DNA of 64,000 nucleotides from JBBQXY01 sp051004815 (GTDB taxonomy: Bacteria; Chloroflexota; Ktedonobacteria; Ktedonobacterales; Ktedonobacteraceae). Position 1 is the stretch's first letter. Each line of letters opens with the position of its first letter. The DNA is taken from assembly GCA_051004815.1 (NCBI GenBank), contig JBPCJY010000172.1, forward strand, positions 4,456-68,455, in the 5' to 3' direction. The notes beneath the pieces were generated by a model. That model ran no database searches and was not told where the DNA came from. It saw only the letters and a program-made list of their open reading frames with translations. Of the stretch, positions 17,595 through 25,885 are shown piece after piece. The translations under genes and the position numbers were made by a program.

Positions 17595-18827
17595 ATGGGT
17601 AACTGGGACTGGCTTGTAGCAATTCCAATGTTTGGTTTACTCGTGCTGGTGCATGAATTCGGCCACTTTATTACCGCGAAATGGGCGGGGATACGGGTAG
17701 AGGAATTTGGTCTCGGCTTTCCACCGCGCATCGTAGGCATCCGCAAGCGTGATAGTGGTGGCTGGGCGGTCATCTGGCTGGGCGGTAGATCGAATGAAGA
17801 GGATGCTTACGACGCTTATGACTCTCAAAAACAGACGCCATTTAGCGGCACCAGCGGTGGTGTAAGTAAGATAGGTACGCCTACCTCCGCTCATACCATC
17901 TATTCGCTCAACTTCATTCCCATCGGTGGCTTTGTGCGCATGCCGGGGGAAAATGGCGATATCAATGATGAAAGTGGCAATTATGACGCACAGAGTTTTG
18001 CCGCCAAGTCGGCGGGTAAACGTCTGATTGTACTGGTAGCCGGCGTCACCATGAACGTAATATTAGCAATGGTGCTCTTTACCTTTGCCTTTGGCTTTGG
18101 TGAACCAATGCTCCTGCCCCAGGTTGGCACGGTTGTTCCCAACTCTCCTGCCGCAAGCGCGGGGATGCGAGCCGGTGATACCATCATTGCCGCCAATAAT
18201 CAGCCGGTCAAATTTTTCACTGACTTGCAAAATGTTGTGAATACGGAACTGACCAATGACAACAACCAACACGCCACCGTTCCTGTCGTTTTGCAGTTGC
18301 GGCGTGCTGGCGTGTCCCAACCTGTGACAACAACGGTCAATGTGCGTGAGCATCCACCCGCTGGTCAAGGGCCAATGGGCATCGAGGCGAGTGGGAAAGT
18401 CATTTTCGATAGCATACCGCTCTGGCAGGCACCGCTTCGCGGCGTGCAATATACCGTTCAAACAACCGGTGCCTTTCTCCAGGCTATTGGACAAATGATT
18501 ACCGGTGCCCTTCCTTTCCAGGTGGCGGGACCCGTTGGTATCGTCAATATCACTGGTCAGGCGGCACAGAGTGTTCCCAGTGAAGGCTTGTGGCCTCTGC
18601 TCAGTTTGACGGCGGTACTCAGTCTGAACCTGGCAATTATAAATATTCTCCCTTTCCCCGCTCTGGATGGTGGGCGCGTCATACTTGTACTACTAGAAGT
18701 GGTACGTGGTGGCAAACGGCTCAAACCAGAGGTTGAAGGGATGATCAATTTTGCTGGTATGGCAATTCTGCTGACACTGATGGTCGTAATCACGTTCTTT
18801 GACGTGAAAGGGTTGCTTCCCCACTAA
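17595..18827 (+). CDS. rseP: RIP metalloprotease (site-2 protease), RseP family
   Basis: This intramembrane zinc protease cleaves membrane-bound regulators. The first membrane helix has HEFGH (near residue 20), and the second half of the zinc site is in NILPFPALDGGR close to the C-terminus. One PDZ domain (GTVVPNSPAASAGMRAGDTI) lies between, compared with two in E. coli RseP. An insertion of about 60 residues rich in Gly, Asp and Thr follows the first helix. ATG 17595 with AAGGAA is preferred over the upstream in-frame start. The product is 410 residues. The cdsA-dxr-rseP order is conserved in bacteria. Confidence 0.95.
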   Translation: MGNWDWLVAIPMFGLLVLVHEFGHFITAKWAGIRVEEFGLGFPPRIVGIRKRDSGGWAVIWLGGRSNEEDAYDAYDSQKQTPFSGTSGGVSKIGTPTSAHTIYSLNFIPIGGFVRMPGENGDINDESGNYDAQSFAAKSAGKRLIVLVAGVTMNVILAMVLFTFAFGFGEPMLLPQVGTVVPNSPAASAGMRAGDTIIAANNQPVKFFTDLQNVVNTELTNDNNQHATVPVVLQLRRAGVSQPVTTTVNVREHPPAGQGPMGIEASGKVIFDSIPLWQAPLRGVQYTVQTTGAFLQAIGQMITGALPFQVAGPVGIVNITGQAAQSVPSEGLWPLLSLTAVLSLNLAIINILPFPALDGGRVILVLLEVVRGGKRLKPEVEGMINFAGMAILLTLMVVITFFDVKGLLPH

Positions 18828-18974
18828 TCGTAGCGGGGATAGTGCCATCAGGACAGCTAATCAATGCGGGTAGCAATCTTTATGACGTTGAGATTATGAT
18901 GATGGTTCTCTTGGAGCGCGGATGCAATATGCTCCGCTCCACTGAGATACACCCGCGAAATGGAGTTACACAAA

Positions 18975-20210
18975 ATGCGACGGAAAACCCGGCAAATACA
19001 TGTCGGCAATGTAGCAATAGGTGGCGATGCGCCCATCATAGTGCAGTCGATGACGACCACATACACCCGCGATGTGGAGAGCACCGTTGCGCAAATTTAT
19101 CGTCTTGAAGATGTTGGTTGTGAAATTGTGCGCGTGGCCGTGCCAGAGGAAGAAGATGCCCTCGCGATCAGCGAAATTAAAAAACGCATCCATATCCCCC
19201 TGGTTGCTGATATTCACTATAAGCACTCCCTGGCCCTGGAAGCTATTCGCCAGGGTATTGATAAAGTTCGTATTAACCCCGGCAACCTGATCAATGGTCG
19301 CAAATCATTGGAGCAGATTGTGGCCGCTTGTAAAGAGCATGGCACAGCCATGCGTATCGGCGTCAATTCTGGCTCAATTGACGCGCTCGATCAGCGCGGC
19401 CAGATGCAACGCATCCAGGTGCGTCTGCGTGATGACGGCGTCTTTGAGCGCACCGATCCCGCCGAAGCACGCCGCAAAGAGCGCGAACTTCTGACGGAGC
19501 GTATGGTCAGCAAGGCCCTGGAATATATCGGTTGGTGTGAGGAGATGGATTTCCACGAGATCGATGTCTCGCTCAAATCCTCTGCTGTTCTCACCGCCGT
19601 CGAGGCCTACCGCAAATTCTCGCAGCGTTCAGACTATCCCTTGCACCTTGGCATTACCGAGGCTGGCACACTCGTCAGTGGTTCGGTCAAATCCTCCGTT
19701 GGACTTGGCTTGCTGTTGGCCGATGGTATTGGTGATACTATTCGTGTCAGTTTGAGCGCGGAGCCGGAGGAAGAGATACCGGTGGCTTACGAGATATTGC
19801 GCTCGCTTGAACTGCGCAATAGAGGTGTCACCTTTGTTTCTTGTCCCTCCTGTGGGCGTGTCGAGATCGATGTCATCAGTGTTGCTAACGAAGTTGAGAA
19901 GCGACTCTCCAAGGTGCAGACGCCCATTCATGTGGCCGTCATGGGCTGTGTTGTCAATGGTCCAGGCGAGTCACGCGATGCCGATGTTGGCTTGGCGGGT
20001 GGCAAAGGCAGTGGTGTCATCTTCCGCAAGGGCAAAGTGATCAAGACAGTGCCAGAAGGCCAGTTCCTTGATGCTGTGTTAAAAGAGGTAGCCAGCCTAC
20101 TCCCACCCAACGAGGCGAAGCTGGTCTATCCCGACGGCGGTATCCAGGAGACAGCCGGTATCCACCGCACCCGCGACGAGGGTTTCGGGTTGCCTGTCAT
20201 GAAAGCGTAA
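18975..20210 (+). CDS. ispG: 4-hydroxy-3-methylbut-2-enyl-diphosphate synthase
   Basis: IspG reduces MEcPP to HMBPP using a [4Fe-4S] cluster. The N-terminal barrel starts with the RQIHVGNVAIGGDAPI motif and QSMTTTYT. The cluster ligands are the two Cys in SCPSCGR and the Cys in MGCVVNGPGE. ATG 18975 with TGGAG 9 nt upstream gives 411 residues; an in-frame ATG at 18960 lacks a site. It ends the ribosomal/MEP cluster and is followed by a strong terminator. Confidence 0.96.
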   Translation: MRRKTRQIHVGNVAIGGDAPIIVQSMTTTYTRDVESTVAQIYRLEDVGCEIVRVAVPEEEDALAISEIKKRIHIPLVADIHYKHSLALEAIRQGIDKVRINPGNLINGRKSLEQIVAACKEHGTAMRIGVNSGSIDALDQRGQMQRIQVRLRDDGVFERTDPAEARRKERELLTERMVSKALEYIGWCEEMDFHEIDVSLKSSAVLTAVEAYRKFSQRSDYPLHLGITEAGTLVSGSVKSSVGLGLLLADGIGDTIRVSLSAEPEEEIPVAYEILRSLELRNRGVTFVSCPSCGRVEIDVISVANEVEKRLSKVQTPIHVAVMGCVVNGPGESRDADVGLAGGKGSGVIFRKGKVIKTVPEGQFLDAVLKEVASLLPPNEAKLVYPDGGIQETAGIHRTRDEGFGLPVMKA

Positions 20211-20221
20211 GATTGTGTACA

Positions 20222-20257
20222 ACAAAAGAGGGGGTCGCTAGCGACCCGCTCTTTTGT
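20222..20257. terminator. Perfect hairpin terminator after ispG
   Basis: A 36-nt palindrome (arms 20222-20239 and 20240-20257, one G-G interruption) has A-rich and T-rich ends. It also separates ispG from the minus-strand tRNA locus. Confidence 0.85.
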
Positions 20258-20269
20258 GCGCAAAAAAAA

Positions 20270-20304
20270 TGGGCGATACAGAACTCGAATCTGTGACCTC
20301 TACG
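20270..20304 (-). tRNA. 3' exon of a split tRNA-Val(GAC)
   Basis: Read on the minus strand these 35 nt begin with CGTAG, the 3' strand of an anticodon stem. The variable loop, a complete T arm with TTCGAGT, the acceptor strand ATCGCCC and discriminator A follow. From GTAG onward the sequence is identical to the intact tRNA-Val at 20616-20689. Joined to the 5' part at 20845-20883 it makes a 74-nt tRNA with a perfect anticodon arm, CTACG-TTGACAT-CGTAG. CCA is not encoded. Confidence 0.8.
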
Positions 20305-20361
20305 ATAGGGTAGGCAGCCAGCGCGTTACTCTTGCGAGCACGTTTCCAACTGCCCCCCTCC

Positions 20362-20395
20362 GAACCGGACGGACACCTTTCAGCGTATCCGGCTC
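20362..20395 (-). ncRNA. Group II intron domain V
   Basis: The 34-nt hairpin has the exact family length. It has a basal stem of about eight pairs, a two-nucleotide bulge on the 3' side and an upper stem closed by GAAA. The AGC catalytic-triad region near the 5' end is conserved. Confidence 0.85.
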
Positions 20396-20575
20396 TCCAA
20401 AGATGTCGGTTCTGAGCCGCCCAAACCACCGTAAGAGGACAATAAAACAAACAACTGCCATCGTACAACGCTTCGCGTCGTCGTATGCGCGGCCTGTCTT
20501 TTTGCCCTTCTACCCAGTAGGGGAGTTCATTGGACCTGCTACTATTGACTGCGTTTGGCCTACCCCACGGTAATC

Positions 20576-20605
20576 AAAAAGAGACAACCCTTGTGAGGTT
20601 GTCTC
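20576..20605 (-). terminator. Terminator of the intact tRNA-Val
   Basis: On the minus strand a 9-bp stem (20605-20597 with 20589-20581) is followed by TTTTT at 20580-20576. It lies 11 nt past the tRNA 3' end and inside the intron span. Confidence 0.85.
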
Positions 20606-20615
20606 TCTTCAAAAG

Positions 20616-20689
<74 letters not shown>

Positions 20690-20844
20690 CCGTAAGGGAT
20701 GAGGAACTGCGTCTTACGGCTTGAAAGAGAGTGCCTCACGGCATCACTCGCTAACCGACTGAACTACAAATCCGTATCACTACGAGTAAGTATCAGAGTG
20801 ACGGGACGTTACCGCTTGGAAAAGGTACGCGTCTCAGGGCGCAC

Positions 20845-20883
<39 letters not shown>

Positions 20884-20896
20884 TGGAACACAAACA

Positions 20897-20925
20897 ATAA
20901 TAACACTGCCCTTACCTCTTGTCAA
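20897..20925 (-). promoter_or_regulatory. Strong sigma70 promoter of the tRNA-Val locus
   Basis: On the minus strand TTGACA (20925-20920) and TATTAT (20902-20897) are separated by exactly 17 bp. Transcription should start near 20890, seven bases before the 5' exon. Confidence 0.8.
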
Positions 20926-21065
20926 GCCTAATTTGAGGAAATTCCCCGGTATTCATCCCCAACAATCCCCTTTTAACAGCGTTATACATATGTTATAGTA
21001 TTGTTGTACTTGGCTCTATAAGCAATTTGAGCGGAACTTGTTTTTGTATTGAGAGGGTGAGTAGC

Positions 21066-23237
21066 ATGTCGCTAGAAGGATTGAACATTGGCCGATACCA
21101 CCTCTTACAGCTGCTGGGTAGTGGCGGCATGGGCGAGGTTTACCTGGGTAATGACATGCCCGTCAATCGACAGGTCGCCATCAAAGTGATTCGCGCTGAG
21201 GTCGCGCCGTATCCCGATATAGAATCCACCAAAGAGGCTGCTCGTCTTTTCCAACGCGAAGTGAAAGCTATCGCTGGGTTAGACCATCCCAATATTTTGC
21301 CACTCTATGACTATGGCGAGGAACTCGTCCAGGGCGTGAATACCACCTACATGGTGATGCCCTATCGTGCGGAGGGAACATTAACGACCTGGCTACAAAA
21401 ACGCCCCAACCCTGGATTACTCTCTCCCGCCGATGTTGCGCACATCGTTTCACAGGCAGCCAGCGCATTGCAGTATGCACACGATCATCACATTGTGCAT
21501 CAAGACATCAAGCCGTCAAACTTCCTCATCCGTGGCAATGACGAGAATCCGCAGCGGCCCTATTTACAGTTATCTGATTTTGGCGTGGCGAAGATCAGTT
21601 CAGCGACCTCAAATGTGAGTCAATCTATTCGTGGCACACCCACGTATATGGCACCCGAACAATGGTCAGGAAACGCGGTACCCGCCACCGATCAATATGC
21701 TCTGGCCGTTATGGCCTACGAACTTTTGACCGGTCGCTCGCCTTTCCAGGGCGGCCTGGGGCAAATGATGTACCAGCACATGCACACCAAACCGCAGCCA
21801 CCCAGCACGTATAGCCCCAATATTCCTGCGGAACTGGATGAAGTTCTCTTACTGGCCCTGGAAAAGGAGCCGGAAAAACGCTTTCTTTCCATCGCCGCTT
21901 TCGCGAAGGGTTTTCAGCAAGCAATACAAACGATGGAAGGCCCTACTTTGCTAGTGACGCGAGATAGCGCAGGAGTGGCAACAGTTCCCAGCAGTTCACC
22001 CAGTAAGTCGAAGTTTAGCGATGTCTATGCTACGCTAGCGATCAGCGAAGATGAGGCGCGGCATGGCACCATGCGCACGCTCACCCTCTCCAATGGGCAA
22101 CGCATTAGTGTCTCAATACCCGCGGGAACGCATGAAGGCCAGGTGCTCCGGTTAGACGATGAAGGGAAGGCGGTTCATGATGAGAAGCAATCAGGGGCGA
22201 TCATTCTTACTATTGCCGTTCAATCAACCGAGAATCCAATTCTGCCCAGTCGTTTCAATACGTACGATCAGACCATTGCCAGTACGCCATATCATCAGAT
22301 GCAGGGCAGGGAATCTGGTAACACTCCCCCAATGTATCATCAAGAGCAACCGCCCGTCTATGCGCCACCACCACCAATGTATGAATCTGCCAGAGGCAGT
22401 AACGCGGCTCAACCAGTCTACGCGTCGGTAGTACCAACCAGACAACCTTATCGGATGCCAATTGGTTTAACTGTTTTGATGGTGGTGCTTGCGTTGCTCG
22501 TCATTGCAGGTGGCGGGTTCTATTTCGCCAGGGCGTATATTGGTAATGGAGGGAATACACCTGCGCCAGTGGTGGCTCTTACTCAAGCTGTGCCAACAGC
22601 TACATTGGCAAGTACAGCAACCTCTGCGCCCACTGCTGCACCCACAACTGGCTCGACAAACCCATACACCTCGACAGGAACACTGGTGCTCAACGATCCT
22701 CTAGTAGACAATAGCCAGAATCATGTCTGGCTTGTGGGTAAAAATAGTCTGGGAGCGAGCTGTTCCTTCTCGAATGGAGCGTACTACTCGGCGCAGCCCA
22801 ACGCTGGCTATTTCCACTCGTGTATGGGCCAGTCCACCGACTTCGCCAACTTCGTTCTAGAGGTGCAGATGACGCTGATTTCTGGCGATTATGAAGGCGT
22901 CGTTTTTCGTGTCAATCCAGGAAATACCAATCAATATTACTACTTCAGCATTGATCAAAAAGGGGACTACATTCTCCGGCGTAGCATGGACACGAATTTC
23001 AACGATACGGTGGTTATCAGCCAGGGTGCCAGCCCATCCACCCTCATCGGCCAAAACCAGACCAATGTGCTTGCGGTCGTCGCCAACTTTGGCAATATCG
23101 ACCTCTATGTGAATCACCAAAGGGTTGTTAGCGCGAGTGACAATATTCTGTCACACGGGCAAATTGGTTTCTTCGTGGGGAACGACGGTACGAACGCTGT
23201 GGCGATGTTCAGCAATGTAAAAGTATGGCAACTCTAG
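21066..23237 (+). CDS. Membrane Ser/Thr protein kinase with internal DnaJ-C-like domain
   Basis: From ATG 21066 the protein has 723 residues. The kinase domain (about 1-285) has the glycine loop GSGGMGEVY, catalytic Lys40, HQD at 145-147 in place of HRD, DFG at 171-173 and APE at 196-198. Residues about 320-387 resemble the DnaJ C-terminal substrate-binding domain (TLTLSNGQRISVSIPAGTHEGQ). A Pro-rich linker and one membrane helix (about 466-488) lead to an outside domain of about 190 residues that looks like a concanavalin/DUF1080-type sugar-binding sandwich. The layout suggests an envelope sensor kinase. The upstream in-frame ATG at 21027 is less likely. Confidence 0.88.
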   Translation: MSLEGLNIGRYHLLQLLGSGGMGEVYLGNDMPVNRQVAIKVIRAEVAPYPDIESTKEAARLFQREVKAIAGLDHPNILPLYDYGEELVQGVNTTYMVMPYRAEGTLTTWLQKRPNPGLLSPADVAHIVSQAASALQYAHDHHIVHQDIKPSNFLIRGNDENPQRPYLQLSDFGVAKISSATSNVSQSIRGTPTYMAPEQWSGNAVPATDQYALAVMAYELLTGRSPFQGGLGQMMYQHMHTKPQPPSTYSPNIPAELDEVLLLALEKEPEKRFLSIAAFAKGFQQAIQTMEGPTLLVTRDSAGVATVPSSSPSKSKFSDVYATLAISEDEARHGTMRTLTLSNGQRISVSIPAGTHEGQVLRLDDEGKAVHDEKQSGAIILTIAVQSTENPILPSRFNTYDQTIASTPYHQMQGRESGNTPPMYHQEQPPVYAPPPPMYESARGSNAAQPVYASVVPTRQPYRMPIGLTVLMVVLALLVIAGGGFYFARAYIGNGGNTPAPVVALTQAVPTATLASTATSAPTAAPTTGSTNPYTSTGTLVLNDPLVDNSQNHVWLVGKNSLGASCSFSNGAYYSAQPNAGYFHSCMGQSTDFANFVLEVQMTLISGDYEGVVFRVNPGNTNQYYYFSIDQKGDYILRRSMDTNFNDTVVISQGASPSTLIGQNQTNVLAVVANFGNIDLYVNHQRVVSASDNILSHGQIGFFVGNDGTNAVAMFSNVKVWQL

Positions 23238-23297
23238 ACTTTTTCCTCACATCACTAGAAGAGCCAGGATAAAGTATACATCCATCTTGCGGAATTT

Positions 23298-23329
23298 TTG
23301 ACAAACCTATTGCATGTCAATGCTATACT
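23298..23329 (+). promoter_or_regulatory. Candidate promoter for the CHAP-domain gene
   Basis: TTGACA (23298-23303) and TATACT (23324-23329) are 20 bp apart, which is long. The -10 box is preceded by TGC, an extended -10 element that may compensate. Confidence 0.4.
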
Positions 23330-23425
23330 TTAATGGGGCGAGTAATCTGAACAGAGCACATGCTATTTCTGGCATTGGTTCTGGGGAACAAACTATTTCA
23401 AAACAACCTGGAAGGGAGCTACCCT

Positions 23426-25858
23426 ATGCCTCCTGCATCCTTCTGGCAAGCAATACGTCGTCGAAGGTCTCTATTTGTACGTCCAAAGCAGCGGTTTTTA
23501 GCTAAATTCTTAGGCGTATGTATACTTATTGTTAGTATTGGCATCGAAATTGGCCCGCTTATTGGACACTCAGCCTATGCCCAAATCACACCGCTCAATC
23601 ATACTACTGCGAGTGTTGACTCTAGCTGTCGCCAAGTCTCTTTCTCACCAGATGGCAATCCCTTTGGACTTTGTCCTGGGCCTTTTCCGCGTGGCGGTAA
23701 CTGTGTCTGGTGGCCATGGGAGCAGTGGCATCGCCTTGGTTATGATCTACCACGCAATTGGGGCAATGCTGCCGATTGGGTTTCTGACGCGGAACGGAGC
23801 GGCCTGCCGTTGGGAAAAACTCCACGCGTTGGCTCAATTGCTGTTTTTCCTATTGGCGATGGCATCTGGGCCTTTGGTGCCGCAGGACATGTGGCCTTCG
23901 TTACCGCTGTCAGTTCCGATAACAGCACCTTCGATGTGACCTATCAAAACTATGGTGATCCCACACCCATGTATATTGGTAGAAACTATCCCGTCTCTGT
24001 CATCAACGAATCTCGCTTCCAGAATGGCAACCTGCGTTTCATCTATTTCCCCAAGCCCATTGATCCCCACCGCTTTGCGCAATTATCGGGAGTGGATGGC
24101 AATGTCAACACAACGGGGATTGCGCAAGCGAATAGCTTGTTGATGAGTTCTTTCGATGGTACAACCTCAAGTTCGGTGGCTAGCAATCAAATTGCCCTGG
24201 GTCTTCCGCCATCGTCGTCGGAACAGGAATATAATGCCGATTTCGCCGGAGTCGGTTTGAGCAACCTGCTCCTCTATAATCGGGCCAAAGGGAGTTTAAG
24301 CGTTCTTAGTTTCGCGGACGAATTGATAGACTTCCAGAAGAGACATTTGCCGCGTTTTGCCATCAATGAAATACTGGCCACCCAAAATACTACCGCTACT
24401 ACTAAGCTGGTGCCTTTGGGCGATGCGATTACGCACGTCAATGGTTGGGGGTCTTCGTTGGACATCCATATTGGAGACTTTACCGGCATTGGACGGTCTG
24501 AAATCCTCCTCTATGATCGGGTAACTGGCAAATTGCAATTACTGAGCTTGACGCCAAATCTGACCATCCAAAAACATGTTGTCTATGCAGGTTATGGTTC
24601 GGGCTTTGAATTGTATGTGGGAAAACTTGACGGCCAACGTAGTGATGTCTTTATGTACAATCGTCTGGTGAATACTCTACCCATTTCAGCAACGCCAACA
24701 CCCGATACTAACATCACGGGAGGTGTTACTCCCATCACCGGGACAACGCCAAGCCCAACACCTAAGCCAAGCCCAACACCTAAGCCAAGCCCGACACCCA
24801 AGCCGAGTCCAACACCCAAGCCGAGTCCAACACCTAAGCCAAGTCCAACACCTAAGCCAAGCCCAAGTCCAACACCTAAGCCAAGCCCAACGCCCAAGTC
24901 AAGCCCGACACCTAAGTCGAGTCCGACATCAATAGATGTTCAAGGCATAAACACAAGCACTAAATTCTATAGTGGAGGTGGTGGCCCTACGACTATTACT
25001 GGCTCCCTGGTGGATGGAGATATGAGTAGCTTATTGAGTGGTACGCTACCACCTGCTTTAGCTACTAATGTCATTGCGCTGAGCTTTAATCAGAATTTTG
25101 CTATCCAGCATACGCAGCAGTATACGCTGGAAGATACCTCGTGGGAAGTTTATGTCGGCAGTTTTGTCAGTACCAACCGTGAGGGTCTCCTCCTCTATGA
25201 CCGCCTGCTTGGTGAGGTGCGCCTCCTGAGTTTTGATAACAATTTGCAAGTTGTGCAGTACAAGGCTATCCATAATGTAGACCCCAATTGGGAGGTGCAT
25301 AGTGGCGACTTCATGGGTGCTGGGCGTGACCAGGTGCTATTGTATAATCCCGCGAGCGGAGATGCTGAAATTTGGGTGTTGAAGAGCGATCTCTCGATCG
25401 CGAAACAACAAACCTATTCGAATTGGGGTACGAACCAGGTGCTCTATATCGGCCACTTCGGTACGCCAACTCTTGGGGTGATGCTCTATGATCCCCAGGC
25501 CATCCAGAGTACCTTCTTTGCCTTCGATATGACGCTGGCTGTGGCCCATGAGCATGCTGTGCCAAGCTGGGATAATCGCTGGCAAATTCTGATCGGTTCG
25601 TTCCTGGATCGCTCACGGTGCTTAGCCTCGCATGACTGCGCGACCGGTGATGATATCCTGGTGTTAAACCGCCAGAATGGACAGATACAGCAATATGTCT
25701 TCTCCTTTGGTAATCAATACCAGGTGGATGATAACCGCTCCGCGGGTTTTGTGCGTAATGGGGTAGCACCAACCGAAGTTCTCATGAGCTTGAATGCTAC
25801 CACTTTTAACTTAATGGCTACGCTTAATACAACTATTCGCGGTGAAGAACTTTACTAG
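23426..25858 (+). CDS. Secreted CHAP-domain protein with VCBS/FG-GAP-like repeats
   Basis: The ATG at 23426 has GAAGGGAG 7 nt upstream and yields 810 residues. A long basic N-region and hydrophobic core end at AYA-Q near residue 50, a secretion signal. The CHAP amidase/peptidase domain follows (about 60-210), with the catalytic Cys in GGNCVWW, His in AGHVAFV and a polar residue in TYQNYG. CHAP domains cleave peptidoglycan. The rest consists of two blocks of repeats of the FG-GAP/VCBS type (LLLYDR, IGDFTG, LYIGHFG), joined by a PSPTPK linker. The combination suggests a cell-wall hydrolase with a beta-propeller-like binding part. No anchor signal is seen. Confidence 0.85.
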   Translation: MPPASFWQAIRRRRSLFVRPKQRFLAKFLGVCILIVSIGIEIGPLIGHSAYAQITPLNHTTASVDSSCRQVSFSPDGNPFGLCPGPFPRGGNCVWWPWEQWHRLGYDLPRNWGNAADWVSDAERSGLPLGKTPRVGSIAVFPIGDGIWAFGAAGHVAFVTAVSSDNSTFDVTYQNYGDPTPMYIGRNYPVSVINESRFQNGNLRFIYFPKPIDPHRFAQLSGVDGNVNTTGIAQANSLLMSSFDGTTSSSVASNQIALGLPPSSSEQEYNADFAGVGLSNLLLYNRAKGSLSVLSFADELIDFQKRHLPRFAINEILATQNTTATTKLVPLGDAITHVNGWGSSLDIHIGDFTGIGRSEILLYDRVTGKLQLLSLTPNLTIQKHVVYAGYGSGFELYVGKLDGQRSDVFMYNRLVNTLPISATPTPDTNITGGVTPITGTTPSPTPKPSPTPKPSPTPKPSPTPKPSPTPKPSPTPKPSPSPTPKPSPTPKSSPTPKSSPTSIDVQGINTSTKFYSGGGGPTTITGSLVDGDMSSLLSGTLPPALATNVIALSFNQNFAIQHTQQYTLEDTSWEVYVGSFVSTNREGLLLYDRLLGEVRLLSFDNNLQVVQYKAIHNVDPNWEVHSGDFMGAGRDQVLLYNPASGDAEIWVLKSDLSIAKQQTYSNWGTNQVLYIGHFGTPTLGVMLYDPQAIQSTFFAFDMTLAVAHEHAVPSWDNRWQILIGSFLDRSRCLASHDCATGDDILVLNRQNGQIQQYVFSFGNQYQVDDNRSAGFVRNGVAPTEVLMSLNATTFNLMATLNTTIRGEELY
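24749..24930 (+). repeat. About ten 18-bp tandem repeats coding PSPTPK
   Basis: Imperfect 18-bp units (CCAAGCCCAACACCTAAG type) encode a Pro/Ser/Thr/Lys linker inside the CHAP protein. This is coding minisatellite DNA, not a CRISPR array. Confidence 0.92.
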
Positions 25859-25885
25859 CCAGGATGTCGTGATACAATAGTAGCT

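Noticed and set aside
20238..20573. Open frames on both strands across the tRNA locus
   Set aside because: They run through tRNA and intron structure and resemble no protein.
20740..20776. Possible third tRNA resembling a D arm (GTAGTTCAGTCGGTTAGC)
   Set aside because: It lacks acceptor, anticodon and T arms; it fits better as part of the intron 5' domain.
24749..24930. Tandem 18-bp repeats that might suggest a CRISPR array
   Set aside because: There are no unique spacers, and the repeats are in frame inside a secreted protein, coding PSPTPK.
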